Assembly: GCF_001713455.1 (NCBI RefSeq)
Contig: NZ_CP016464.1
Coordinates: 62,001-126,000, forward strand
Reading direction: 5' to 3'
From: Bosea sp. RAC05
Lineage (GTDB): Bacteria; Pseudomonadota; Alphaproteobacteria; Rhizobiales; Beijerinckiaceae
Length of the DNA stretch: 64,000 nt
Made by a program: the position numbers and the translations under genes. Under the pieces are notes generated by a model. That model searched no databases. It had not been told where the DNA came from and saw nothing but the letters and a program-made list of their open reading frames with translations. Positions 35,318 through 43,887 of the stretch are shown here, one piece after another; positions within the stretch are counted from its first letter, which is position 1; every line of letters starts with the position of its first letter.

Positions 35318-36124
35318 TCAGTGTGCCACTCCCAGATAGGCATCGATTACCTTCTGGTCGGCCTTGACCTCGGCCGGCGTGCCGTCGGCGATCTTGCGGC
35401 CGTATTCGAGCACGACGACGCGGTCGGAGAGGTCCATGACCACGCCCATGTCGTGCTCGATCAGGGCGATGGTGGTGCCGAACTGCTGGTTCACGTCGAG
35501 GATGAAGCGGCACATGTCCTCCTTCTCCTCGAGGTTCATGCCGGCCATCGGCTCGTCGAGCAGGAGCAACTCCGGCTCCATCGCCAGCGCCCGGCCGAGC
35601 TCGACGCGCTTCTGCAGGCCATAGGGCAGCTTGCCGACGGGCAGCTTGCGGATGTGCTCGATCTGCAGGAAGTCGATGATGTCCTCGACGACCTTGCGAT
35701 GCTCGATCTCTTCGGTCATCGCAGGCCCGTGGCGCAGCACCTGCCAGAAGAAGCCGCGATTCATCTTCAGCGTGCGGCCGGTCATGATGTTGTCGAGCGT
35801 CGACATGCCCTTGAACAGGGCGACGTTCTGGAAGGTGCGGGCGATGCCGGCGGCAGCCGCGCGATGCGGCCGCATCTTGTGGCGGCGCTCGCCCTTGAAG
35901 GTGATCTGCCCTTCCTGGGGCTGGTAGAACCCGTTGATGCAGTTGAGCATCGAGGTCTTTCCGGCCCCGTTGGGGCCGATGATGGCGCGCACCTCGCCCT
36001 TGCGGATGTCGAAGGAGACATCGGTGATCGCCTTCACCCCGCCGAAGCGCAGCGACACGTTCTCGACCGAGAGCAGAACCTCGCGCACCGGCGCACCCGT
36101 CATGGTCATCGGCTCCGCATTCAT
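35318..36124 (-). CDS. livG: Branched-chain-amino-acid-type ABC transporter ATPase LivG
   Basis: The second ATPase of the importer, 268 residues. Walker A is IGPNGAGKTSM, followed by the conserved GFYQPQEGQITFKGE, RTFQNVALFKGMS, signature LPYGLQKRVELGRAL and Walker B LLLLDEPMAGM, with the LivG-specific insertion region near GFFWQVLRHGP. The H-loop is IEHDMGVVM. Its start overlaps the stop of the upstream acyl-CoA synthetase (36121-36124, ATGA), tying transport to CoA activation. Confidence 0.93.
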   Translation of the reverse strand: MNAEPMTMTGAPVREVLLSVENVSLRFGGVKAITDVSFDIRKGEVRAIIGPNGAGKTSMLNCINGFYQPQEGQITFKGERRHKMRPHRAAAAGIARTFQNVALFKGMSTLDNIMTGRTLKMNRGFFWQVLRHGPAMTEEIEHRKVVEDIIDFLQIEHIRKLPVGKLPYGLQKRVELGRALAMEPELLLLDEPMAGMNLEEKEDMCRFILDVNQQFGTTIALIEHDMGVVMDLSDRVVVLEYGRKIADGTPAEVKADQKVIDAYLGVAH

Positions 36125-38109
36125 GCCGCAGCCCTCGCCGGTGCCGGCCGCTCGGCGGCGGTCGAGGGGTAGATCGTCGCGTCGCGCACCTTGACGCGGG
36201 CCGAGATCACGCCCTTGCGGCCATCCTCGAAGGTGACCTCGGTGGAGATGTCCGCCTCCTGCGAGCCGTCATAGAGCGCGTTGACGAGCGGTGCGTAGCG
36301 ATCGGCGATGAAGCCGCGCCGGACCTTCTGGGTCCGCGTCAACTCGCCATCGTCGGCGTCGAGCTCCTTGTGCAGGATCAGGAAGCGCTTGATCTGCGCG
36401 CCGCCCATCAGCGGCTCGGCCGCGAGCGAGCGGTTCACCTCGTCCACATGCTGGGCGATCATGTCGTAGACCAGATCGTGCCCGGCGAGCTCCTGATAGG
36501 AGGCGTAGACGACGTTGTTGCGCTCGGCCCAGTTGCCGACCGCCGTCAGGTCGATGTTCACCGCCACGGTGGCGTAGTCGCGCTCCTGCCCGAAGGCGAC
36601 CGCCTCCTTGATGTTGGGGAAGAACTTCAGCTTGTTCTCGATGTATTTCGGCGGGAACAGCTCGCCGGTGCGGAGCTTGCCGACGTCCTTGGCCCGGTCG
36701 ATGATCTTGAGGTGGCCTTCCTCGTCGAAGAAGCCGGCATCGCCGGAGCGGACATAGCCGTCCGCCGTCATCGTCTCGGCGGTCTTCTCGGGGTCCTTGT
36801 AGTAGCCGCCGAAGATCGACGGCGAGCGGTAGAGCACCTCGCCATTGTCGTCGATCCGGATCTCGACCAGCGGCGCCGGCCGCCCGACCGTGTCGGCGCG
36901 AATCTCGCCATTGGGCTGCATGGTGATGTAGACGCCGGCTTCCGTCTGTCCGTAGAGCTGCTTCAGGTTGACGCCGATCGAGCGATAGAACCGGAACAGC
37001 TCGGGGCCGATCGCCTCGCCCGCCGTATAGCCGACCTTGATCCGGGTCAGGCCGAAGCGGTTGCGCAGGGGGCCGTAGACCAGCACGTCGCCGAGCCCGT
37101 AGAGCAGCCGGGCCCCCAGCGGCACGCTCTCGCCGTTGAGGATCTTCTCGCCATGCTCCTTGGCCACGCCGAGGAAGTAGTGGAACATCTTCCGCTTCAG
37201 CGCGCCGGCATCCTCCATCCGCACCATGGTCAGGGTCAGCATGGTCTCGAAGACGCGCGGCGGCGCGAAGGCATAGGTGGTGCCGACCTCGCGGCGATCC
37301 TCGATCACCGTCTCCGGCCCTTCCGGACAGTTGACGCAGAAGCCGGCGACGATCGCCTGCGCATAGGAGAAGATGTGGTCGCCGACCCAGGCGATCGGCA
37401 GATAGGCGATGATCTCGTCGCTCTCGTTCAGCCCGTCGAACTGGCAGCCGATCTCGGCCGCCGCGATCACGTTGGTGTGGCTGAGCATCACGCCCTTGGG
37501 GCGCCCGGTCGTGCCGGAGGTGTAGAGGATGATGCCGAGATCGGCGCCCGAGCCCGCCTGCATCTCGCGCTCGAGGGCGGTGGTCGCCTCGGCGGTCCCG
37601 GCGAGGTCCTTCAGCCCGCCGGCGATGACCTCGTCGATCGGGTGCAGCGTGCCGTGGTCGTAGTCGCGCAGGCCCCGGGGCTCGTCATAGAGCATGTGCC
37701 GCAGGCTCGGCAGGCGCTCGGCGATGGAGAGGATCTTGTCGACCTGTTCCTGGTCCTGCACCACGGCGAAGGCGGCCTCGGCATGGTCGAGAACATAGGC
37801 CATCTCGTCGGCGACGCTGTCGGCATAAACCGGCACCGGCACGGCGCCGAGCCATTGCGCCGCCGCCATCGCCCAGTAGAGCCGCGGCCGGTTGTAGCCG
37901 ACGATCGCGACCTTCTCGCCGCGCTTGAGCCCGAGCGTCTGCAGGCCCCGCGCGAAGCCGCGCACCTGCTCGGTCACTTCAGCCCAGTTCCAGGACTGCC
38001 AGATGCCGAGATCCTTGTGGCGGAACGCGACGCGCCCGCCCCGCTCGCGCGCATTGCGCAGCAGCAATTTCGGAAAGGTATCCGCCTGGCCGGCGCTCGC
38101 GCTTGCCAT
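36121..38109 (-). CDS. AMP-dependent acyl-CoA synthetase (long-chain fatty acid ligase type)
   Basis: A 662-residue adenylate-forming ligase of the FAA1/FadD15 group. It shows the P-loop LYTSGTTGRPKG, the adenylate-binding YGQTEAG, and GDAGFFDEEGHLKIIDRAKDVGKLRTGELFPPKYIENKLKF containing the catalytic hinge and lysine region. The gene is first in the operon and overlaps livG by four bases. With a Liv-type importer and a PaaK-like ligase at the other end, it probably activates the imported acid. ATG 38109 gives MASASAGQAD; the frame extends 33 codons upstream without support. Confidence 0.9.
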   Translation of the reverse strand: MASASAGQADTFPKLLLRNARERGGRVAFRHKDLGIWQSWNWAEVTEQVRGFARGLQTLGLKRGEKVAIVGYNRPRLYWAMAAAQWLGAVPVPVYADSVADEMAYVLDHAEAAFAVVQDQEQVDKILSIAERLPSLRHMLYDEPRGLRDYDHGTLHPIDEVIAGGLKDLAGTAEATTALEREMQAGSGADLGIILYTSGTTGRPKGVMLSHTNVIAAAEIGCQFDGLNESDEIIAYLPIAWVGDHIFSYAQAIVAGFCVNCPEGPETVIEDRREVGTTYAFAPPRVFETMLTLTMVRMEDAGALKRKMFHYFLGVAKEHGEKILNGESVPLGARLLYGLGDVLVYGPLRNRFGLTRIKVGYTAGEAIGPELFRFYRSIGVNLKQLYGQTEAGVYITMQPNGEIRADTVGRPAPLVEIRIDDNGEVLYRSPSIFGGYYKDPEKTAETMTADGYVRSGDAGFFDEEGHLKIIDRAKDVGKLRTGELFPPKYIENKLKFFPNIKEAVAFGQERDYATVAVNIDLTAVGNWAERNNVVYASYQELAGHDLVYDMIAQHVDEVNRSLAAEPLMGGAQIKRFLILHKELDADDGELTRTQKVRRGFIADRYAPLVNALYDGSQEADISTEVTFEDGRKGVISARVKVRDATIYPSTAAERPAPARAAA

Positions 38110-38436
38110 CGTCCGTCTCCACCCTGAGCAGGCCGGCGTACATCGCACCAGCCTTCGTTCGGGCCGCTTTCGGCCTCGTCGTTGGATGCAAGCCTCGCAG
38201 TGACGCATGAGCTTTGCAAGGGGAGGCTTGACAGACGACTCGCGTTTTGGTCGCTATTGTCTTGGAGTAGTGTTTTCCGATGCGCAGCGAGCGCTCGACC
38301 GGGCGGCCCATGGCCCCCCCGCCTGCCCCCAAGCCCCACTTCCAGCGCCGATGTCCGGTCCATCACGAACGAAAAGACCGCGCCGGTGGGAACCGGCGCG
38401 GCCGCGCTGACGGGGTGGTTTCCCGCGGGCTGTGGA
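38110..38436. other. Intergenic stretch upstream of the ligase-liv operon
   Basis: These 327 bases contain the expected promoter of the minus-strand ligase-liv operon and the terminator of the next minus-strand gene (38371-38401). I see no gene in it; the short open frames lack ribosome binding sites. Confidence 0.5.
38371..38401 (-). terminator. Terminator of the orphan amino-acid binding protein gene
   Basis: Read on the minus strand, a perfect 10-bp stem CCGCGCCGGT/ACCGGCGCGG with a four-base loop is followed by CTTTTC. It lies 35 bases beyond the stop at 38437. Confidence 0.8.
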
Positions 38437-39456
38437 TCAGCGGATCGGCGGGGCGTACTGCAGGCCGCCCTTGGTCCAGAGGTCGTTCTTGCCGCGGGCG
38501 ATCTTCAGCACCGAGCCAGCACCGACATTGCGCTCGAACGCCTCGCCATAATTGCCGACATGCTTGACGATCCGGTAGGCCCAGTCCGGCGTCAGGCCGA
38601 TCGCTTCGCCGAACTTGCCCTCGACGCCGAGCAGGCGCCGGATCTCCGGATTGGTCGAGGACTTCTGCTGCTCGACATTGGCCTGGGTCACGCCGAGCTC
38701 CTCGGCGTTCAGCATGGCGAAATGCACCCACTTGACCAGGTTGAACCACGGCATGTCGCTGCTGCGCACGACCGGGCCGAGCGGTTCCTTCGAGATGATC
38801 TCGGGCAGGACGATCGCCTCGTCGGGCTTCACCAGCTTGAGACGGAGCGCATAGAGCGCCGAGGAATCGTCGGTCAGCGCATCACAGCGGCCGGACTGGA
38901 AGGCCGTGATCGCCTCGTCGCCCTTGTCGAAGGTCACCGGCTCGTACTTGATGCCGTTCTTGCGGAAATAGTCGGCGACGTTGAGCTCCGTCGTCGTGCC
39001 CTGCTGCAGGCAGATCGAGGCGCCGTTGAGCTTGAGCGCGCTGTCGACGCCGAGCGTCTTCTTCACCAGGAAGGCCTGGCCGTCATAATAGTTGACGCCC
39101 GCGAAGCTCAGGCCGAGCGAGGTGTCGCGCGCCATCGTCCAGGTGCTGGTGCGCGACAGCAGGTCGACTTCGCCGGACTGCAGCGCCGTGAAACGGTCCT
39201 TCGACGAGAGCGGCGTGAACTTGACCTTCATGGGGTCGTCGAAGACCGCGGCGGCGATGCCGCGGCACAGGTCGACGTCGAGGCCGGCCCATTGTCCCTG
39301 CGCATCCGGCAGACCGAAGCCGGCGAGGCCGGGGCTGACGCCGCAGACCAGATGGCCGCGATTCTTCACGGTCGTGAGCAGCGGGGTCTGGGCGTTGGCG
39401 GCGGGCGCCAGGGCGGTGGCCGCACAGGCGAGCAAGGCTGCGAAGGCGATTTTCAT
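38437..39456 (-). CDS. General amino-acid ABC transporter binding protein (AapJ-like)
   Basis: A 339-residue periplasmic binding protein of family 3. A signal peptide (about 1-22, ending ANAQ) is followed by VKNRGHLVCGVSPGLAGFG, then GQWAGLDVDLCRGIAAAVF and LLSRTSTWTMARD, the AapJ/BztA hallmarks; the C-terminal part has DWAYRIVKHVGNYGEAFERNVG. It should deliver polar L-amino acids to an Aap-type permease, but no permease or ATPase is adjacent, so it is an orphan here. It has its own terminator. Confidence 0.92.
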   Translation of the reverse strand: MKIAFAALLACAATALAPAANAQTPLLTTVKNRGHLVCGVSPGLAGFGLPDAQGQWAGLDVDLCRGIAAAVFDDPMKVKFTPLSSKDRFTALQSGEVDLLSRTSTWTMARDTSLGLSFAGVNYYDGQAFLVKKTLGVDSALKLNGASICLQQGTTTELNVADYFRKNGIKYEPVTFDKGDEAITAFQSGRCDALTDDSSALYALRLKLVKPDEAIVLPEIISKEPLGPVVRSSDMPWFNLVKWVHFAMLNAEELGVTQANVEQQKSSTNPEIRRLLGVEGKFGEAIGLTPDWAYRIVKHVGNYGEAFERNVGAGSVLKIARGKNDLWTKGGLQYAPPIR

Positions 39457-39606
39457 GGTGAACCCTCTCCAGGGCAGTCGCTCTGCCCGCGGGGAAGATG
39501 ACTCACCGCTCTCCCAACTTTGTGCTGTTGTCGGAGCGGATTCCGCAGCACGCCGCCTGTTTCTCGGCCGCAGAACGACTTTGCTTTCAGGCAGGCTTCC
39601 GGTGGT

Positions 39607-40281
39607 TTACCCTTCGTAACGCGCCAGTCCCGCCACATCGAGGATCGTTACGCTGCCATGGCCGACCTCGAGCAGGCCCAGCGAGGCGAGCTTGGAGAGC
39701 CCCTGATTGGCGATCTGGCGCGACATGCCGGCGAGCAGGCCGAGTTCCTCCTGGCTGACCTCCAGCGTGCGGCCCTCGTCGGGATAGAGCGTCGGGTTGA
39801 ACAGCCAGGCGAGGTTGCGCGCCAGCCGTCCGGTCGAATCGAGCGTCCGCTCGGTCTCCGCCAGCGCGATGAACTGGGCCAGGCGCTCGTTGAACTGGTG
39901 CACCAGGAAGCGGTTGAAGGCGGCGGAATGCTCGAACAGCCACAGGAAGGTCTGGCGTCGCATCAGGGCGAGCTTGGTCTCGCGCAGCGCCACCAGCTCA
40001 TAGCGCCGCAACTCGCCCTTGATGACGGTGCCTTCGCCGAACCAGGCCCCCGCCCTCATGCCCGCCAGCGTCGCCGACTTGCCCGTCTTCGAGGTCGTCG
40101 ACATCTTCACCAGCCCGTCGGCGACGCCGGTCCAGGCCTCGAGCCGGTCGCCGACATGGCAGATATGGGCGCCCTTGCCATAGCTGCGAAACGAGATGCC
40201 GCGCCGCGCCTCCTCGAACTCCTCCTCGCGCAGGTCGCGCGACCAGGCGGCGATGCGCCGCAACTCCTCGGGCGGGATCAC
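39607..40281 (-). CDS. Crp/Fnr-family transcriptional regulator
   Basis: A 224-residue regulator with an N-terminal cyclic-nucleotide-binding fold (about 20-120; the segment GAWFGEGTVIKGELRRYELVALRETKLALM covers the ligand pocket region) and a C-terminal winged helix (about 150-220, LEVSQEELGLLAGMSRQIANQGLSKLASLGLLEVGHGSVTILD). It lacks the four-cysteine Fe-S cluster signature of FNR. The pocket residues do not match cAMP-binding Crp clearly, so the signal is unknown. It lies upstream of the orphan binding-protein gene on the same strand, with a 150-bp gap. Confidence 0.88.
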   Translation of the reverse strand: MIPPEELRRIAAWSRDLREEEFEEARRGISFRSYGKGAHICHVGDRLEAWTGVADGLVKMSTTSKTGKSATLAGMRAGAWFGEGTVIKGELRRYELVALRETKLALMRRQTFLWLFEHSAAFNRFLVHQFNERLAQFIALAETERTLDSTGRLARNLAWLFNPTLYPDEGRTLEVSQEELGLLAGMSRQIANQGLSKLASLGLLEVGHGSVTILDVAGLARYEG

Positions 40282-40448
40282 GACAGACGGGTCTCCTCGG
40301 CGCGCCGCAGGCCGGCCGCCGGCTCACTATGGGCCTTCGCCGGCGCCGAACTCAAGCACGGCACCGCCGCGATTCGGCCGCCTTTGTCGGCGATTTCGAT
40401 TGACGCGCGGCGCCCGCGCGCCCAGGCCCCATTCACGCTTCGTTAACC

Positions 40449-41135
40449 ATGCTGCGCCAGCGTGCGCCCATGCCGAGGACATCGCCCGTGGCACGCCGCC
40501 CCGCTTCCGCCGCCCTGCTCGCCCTGGCCACCGGACTCGGCCTCGCCAGCACCGCATCGGCGCATCCGCATGTCTTCGTCACCGCGCGCGCCGAGATCCT
40601 CTACGCGCCCGACGGCACGGTGCGCGCGCTCAAGCACATCTGGAGCTTCGACGAGGCCTATTCGGCCTATATCACGCAGGGGCTGGACAAGAACGGCGAC
40701 GGCAAGCTGACGCCGGACGAACTGGCGGAACTCGCCAAGGTCAATGTCGAATCCCTGCCGGATGTCGGGTTCTTCACCACGGTCAAGGCCAACGGCAAGC
40801 CGCAGGAATTCGGCACGCCGACCGGCGCGGGCCTCGTCTTCGACAACAGGATCCTGACCCTGACCTACACGCTGCCGCTGAAGACGCCGGCCCATGCCAG
40901 CCGCTCCTTCGGCATCGAGATCGGCGATCCGACCTATTTCGTCGCCTTCGACATCGTCGATGCGCCCGACGCCGTGATCACCCGCGACGCGCCGAAGGGC
41001 TGCATCGTGCGGGTCGCCCGCCCGCCCAAGCTCGATCCCGTGATCCAGCAGAAGCTGGCCCAGGAGGACATCACCGCCACGCCCGACACGAGCGGGTTGC
41101 AGGTGACGACCCGCGCGCTCGTCGCCTGCCCGTGA
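40449..41135 (+). CDS. DUF1007 family periplasmic protein with EF-hand-like loop
   Basis: A 228-residue secreted protein (signal peptide to about residue 37, ending ASAHPH). DUF1007 proteins usually accompany NicO-type nickel/cobalt transporters and may capture or regulate the metal. The mature N-terminus starts HPHVFVTARAEILY, possibly a metal-binding His pair. A clear EF-hand-like loop DKNGDGKLTPDE sits near residue 83. The next gene, a NicO transporter, begins seven bases after this stop, so they form an operon. ATG 40470 is an alternative start. Confidence 0.85.
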   Translation: MLRQRAPMPRTSPVARRPASAALLALATGLGLASTASAHPHVFVTARAEILYAPDGTVRALKHIWSFDEAYSAYITQGLDKNGDGKLTPDELAELAKVNVESLPDVGFFTTVKANGKPQEFGTPTGAGLVFDNRILTLTYTLPLKTPAHASRSFGIEIGDPTYFVAFDIVDAPDAVITRDAPKGCIVRVARPPKLDPVIQQKLAQEDITATPDTSGLQVTTRALVACP

Positions 41136-41142
41136 CGCGACG

Positions 41143-42162
41143 ATGTCGCTGAACACCCCACACCTCTTTGAGATGCGCTGGCCCGCTTTGTCCCGCCGCC
41201 TGATCCTGATGGCGCTGGCGCTGGCGGTCGTCGCAGGAGGTCTGGCCCTGCTCGCAGCGCTCCTCTCCGCCTGGAGCCCGCCGCCGCCACCGCCGCCGCG
41301 CAACCCCTTCGGCGTGCCCCTGCCGCGCGAGGCGCCGCCCGCCACGACCGGACTCGGCGGCATGATCCTCGCCTGGCAGTCGGCCTTCTACAAGGACCTC
41401 ACCGCCGCGCTGAAGGCGGTGGCGGCGAGTTCCTCCGCGATCTGGGGCCTGCTCGGCCTCGCCTTCGGCTATGGCGTGTTTCACGCCGCAGGCCCCGGCC
41501 ATGGCAAGGCGGTGATCTCGGGCTACATCGTCGCCGACGACCGCAGACTGCGGCGCGGGCTGGGCCTGAGCTTCTCCGCGGCGATCCTGCAGGCGCTGGT
41601 CGCGATCGCACTGGTCGGCACCCTCACCATCGCCCTGCGGCAGACGGCACAGACGATGGCGGTCGCCACCGACTGGGTGGAGCGCGCAAGCTTCGCCCTC
41701 GTCGCCCTCGTCGGCACATGGGTGCTCTGGCGCAAGGCGGGCGCGCTGCTGACGCTCGGCCGCGGCGCGCAGGCGCATGATCCCGCCTGCGACCACATCC
41801 ACATGCCCACGCCCGACGAGATCGCCCGCCTGCGGACCTGGCGCGAGATGGCCGGCGTCGTCGTCGCGGCGGGGCTGCGGCCCTGCGCCGGCGCCATCAT
41901 CATCCTCGTCTTCGCCGCCTCCGCCGGCTTGTTCTGGGCCGGCATCGCCGCCGCCTTCGCCATGGCGCTCGGCACCGCCCTGACGACGGGGGCGCTCGCC
42001 GCGCTCGCCGTCTTCTTCAAATTCGCCGCGCTGAAACTCGCCGGGGGAGGCTCTCTGCGCGCGGCGCGCACGCTTGCGGTTCTGGAACTGCTGGCCGCCG
42101 CCTTCGTCGCCGTGCTGGGAGCAGCGCTCTATCTCGGACTCGCCGCGGGCGGGGCCGGCTGA
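41143..42162 (+). CDS. Nickel/cobalt transporter, NicO (RcnA-like) family
   Basis: A 339-residue inner-membrane protein with six to eight helices. The NicO/RcnA signature is GYGVFHAAGPGHGKAVISGY, whose His residues bind the metal. A short His-containing loop (CDHIHMPTPDE) separates the halves, and GLRPCAGAIIILVFAASAGLFWAGIAAAFAMALGTALTTG is the second conserved region. A long Pro-rich segment follows the first helix (PPPPPPRNPFG). The direction of transport is not clear from sequence; with DUF1007, import or efflux of Ni2+/Co2+ are both possible. Confidence 0.88.
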   Translation: MSLNTPHLFEMRWPALSRRLILMALALAVVAGGLALLAALLSAWSPPPPPPPRNPFGVPLPREAPPATTGLGGMILAWQSAFYKDLTAALKAVAASSSAIWGLLGLAFGYGVFHAAGPGHGKAVISGYIVADDRRLRRGLGLSFSAAILQALVAIALVGTLTIALRQTAQTMAVATDWVERASFALVALVGTWVLWRKAGALLTLGRGAQAHDPACDHIHMPTPDEIARLRTWREMAGVVVAAGLRPCAGAIIILVFAASAGLFWAGIAAAFAMALGTALTTGALAALAVFFKFAALKLAGGGSLRAARTLAVLELLAAAFVAVLGAALYLGLAAGGAG

Positions 42163-42281
42163 CGCGATCCACATCCGCGCCAACAGCACTTCACGCCTCC
42201 CGCCTTTCGCCTAGAGTGCCCCTCGCCGGACCCCAGGCACGCCTCTTGCGTCGCGCGGTCCTCAACGAGAGGCCTGACCAC

Positions 42282-43775
42282 TTGACCAATCCCTGCGACC
42301 TCAGCGCCGTCGAGGCGCGTGCCCTCATCGGCGCCAAGAAGCTCTCCGCGAGCGAACTGCTCGAAAGCTGCATCACCCGCATCGACGCCGTCGATCCCGC
42401 CGTCAACGCCATGGTCGCCCGCGACGACGAGCGCGCCCGCGCCGCCGCCAAGGCGGCCGATGCGGCCACCATGCGCGGCGAAGCGCTGCCCGCCCTGCAC
42501 GGCCTGCCGATCGGCGTGAAGGATCTCGAGAACGTCGCCGGCCTGCGCACCACCTATGGCAGCCAGCTCTACCGCGACCACGTGCCCGACGAGGACCAGC
42601 TGATCGTCGCCAAGACCCGCGCGGCCGGCGCGATCGTGCTGGGCAAGACCAACACGCCTGAATGGGGCGCGGGCGCCAACACCCGCAACGCCGTCTATGG
42701 CGCGACCGGCAACCCCTTCGACCCGACGAAATCCGCCGCCGGTTCCTCGGGCGGCTCGGGTGTCGCGCTCGCCACCGGCATGGTGCCGATCGCGACCGGC
42801 TCGGACACCGGCGGCTCGCTGCGCAATCCCGCCGCCTTCAACGGCATCGTCGGCTTCCGCCCGACACCCGGGCTGGTGCCCAGCGAAAAGCGGCCGATCG
42901 GCTGGAACCCGCTGCCCGTGCTGGGGCCGATGGCGCGCACCGTCCCCGATCTCTGCCTGCTGCTCTCGACCATGGTCGGCGACGACGCCGCCGACCCGTT
43001 GGCGACCACGATCCACGGCCAGACGATCCGCCGGCCTGAGGATTTCGCCAGGCCCGCCATGATCGACCTCGCCTCGCTCAAGGTCGCGATCACGCCCGAT
43101 TTCGGCTTCGCGCCGACCGAGAAGCACATCCGCAAGGTCTTCGCCGACAAGGTTGGCGCCTTTTCCTCGCTCTTCGCCGCGACCGAGCAGGCGACGCCGG
43201 ACTGCGCCGGCATGGACGAGACCTTCGAGGTGCTGCGCTCGCTCGCGTTCCTCGCCGGCATGTACGAAAAAGTCCGCGACACGCCCGAGATGGTCGGCCC
43301 CAATGTCCGCGTCAATGTCGAGGAGGGCCTGCGCTACGGCGCGCTCGACATCACCCGCGCTCTCAAGCAGCAGACCGCGATCTACCAGCGCTGGCAGGGC
43401 TTTTTCGAAGATTACGACGTCATCCTGTCGCCGGCCGTGACGCTGAGCCCGCGGCCCTGGTCGGAGCTCTACCCGGCCGAGATCGACGGCCAGCCGACGC
43501 GAACCTATTTCCACTGGCTGGCGCTGGCCTATGCCGCCACCACCGTCGGCCACCCGGCGATCTCGCTGCCGGTCGGGCTCGATGATGCCGGCATGCCATT
43601 CGGCCTGCAGATCGTCGGCCCGCGCGGCGGCGATGCCAAGGTGCTGGCCGTGGCCGCCGCGCTCGAGGCGGCGCTCGCCGGCGACACGCTGACGGCGCGC
43701 CCCGTGCCCGACATCGCGAAACTCGCCGCCGGCCCGCGAATCGCCGACACGCCCGGCTTCCTCGGCTTCGACTGA
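42282..43775 (+). CDS. Amidase (amidase-signature family)
   Basis: A cytoplasmic hydrolase, 497 residues from TTG 42282, of the amidase-signature family (GatA/AmiE-like). The Ser-cisSer-Lys triad is visible: Lys in LPIGVKDLENVAG, cis-Ser in AAGSSGGSGVALATGMVPIATGSDTGGSLRNPA and the nucleophilic Ser in the same stretch. The substrate is unknown; a solitary amidase next to a binding protein suggests use of an imported amide. GTG 42216 is an alternative start adding 22 residues; GAGAGG lies upstream of the TTG. Confidence 0.9.
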   Translation: MTNPCDLSAVEARALIGAKKLSASELLESCITRIDAVDPAVNAMVARDDERARAAAKAADAATMRGEALPALHGLPIGVKDLENVAGLRTTYGSQLYRDHVPDEDQLIVAKTRAAGAIVLGKTNTPEWGAGANTRNAVYGATGNPFDPTKSAAGSSGGSGVALATGMVPIATGSDTGGSLRNPAAFNGIVGFRPTPGLVPSEKRPIGWNPLPVLGPMARTVPDLCLLLSTMVGDDAADPLATTIHGQTIRRPEDFARPAMIDLASLKVAITPDFGFAPTEKHIRKVFADKVGAFSSLFAATEQATPDCAGMDETFEVLRSLAFLAGMYEKVRDTPEMVGPNVRVNVEEGLRYGALDITRALKQQTAIYQRWQGFFEDYDVILSPAVTLSPRPWSELYPAEIDGQPTRTYFHWLALAYAATTVGHPAISLPVGLDDAGMPFGLQIVGPRGGDAKVLAVAAALEAALAGDTLTARPVPDIAKLAAGPRIADTPGFLGFD

Positions 43776-43887
43776 GCCGCCATCTCACCGCGAGAGCGCC
43801 TGCCCCGGCCCGGGGCAGGAACGTCCAAGACAGGCATCGCGACGCGGGCGTCCGATGCCGGCACGATCGATCACACGGGGACCTTCC

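Noticed and set aside
36370..38127. Plus-strand open frame of 585 codons
   Set aside because: Antisense of the acyl-CoA synthetase gene, which has all family motifs on the minus strand.
40282..40448. Cobalamin or nickel riboswitch ahead of the DUF1007-NicO pair
   Set aside because: The leader region is short and shows no conserved box of either class.
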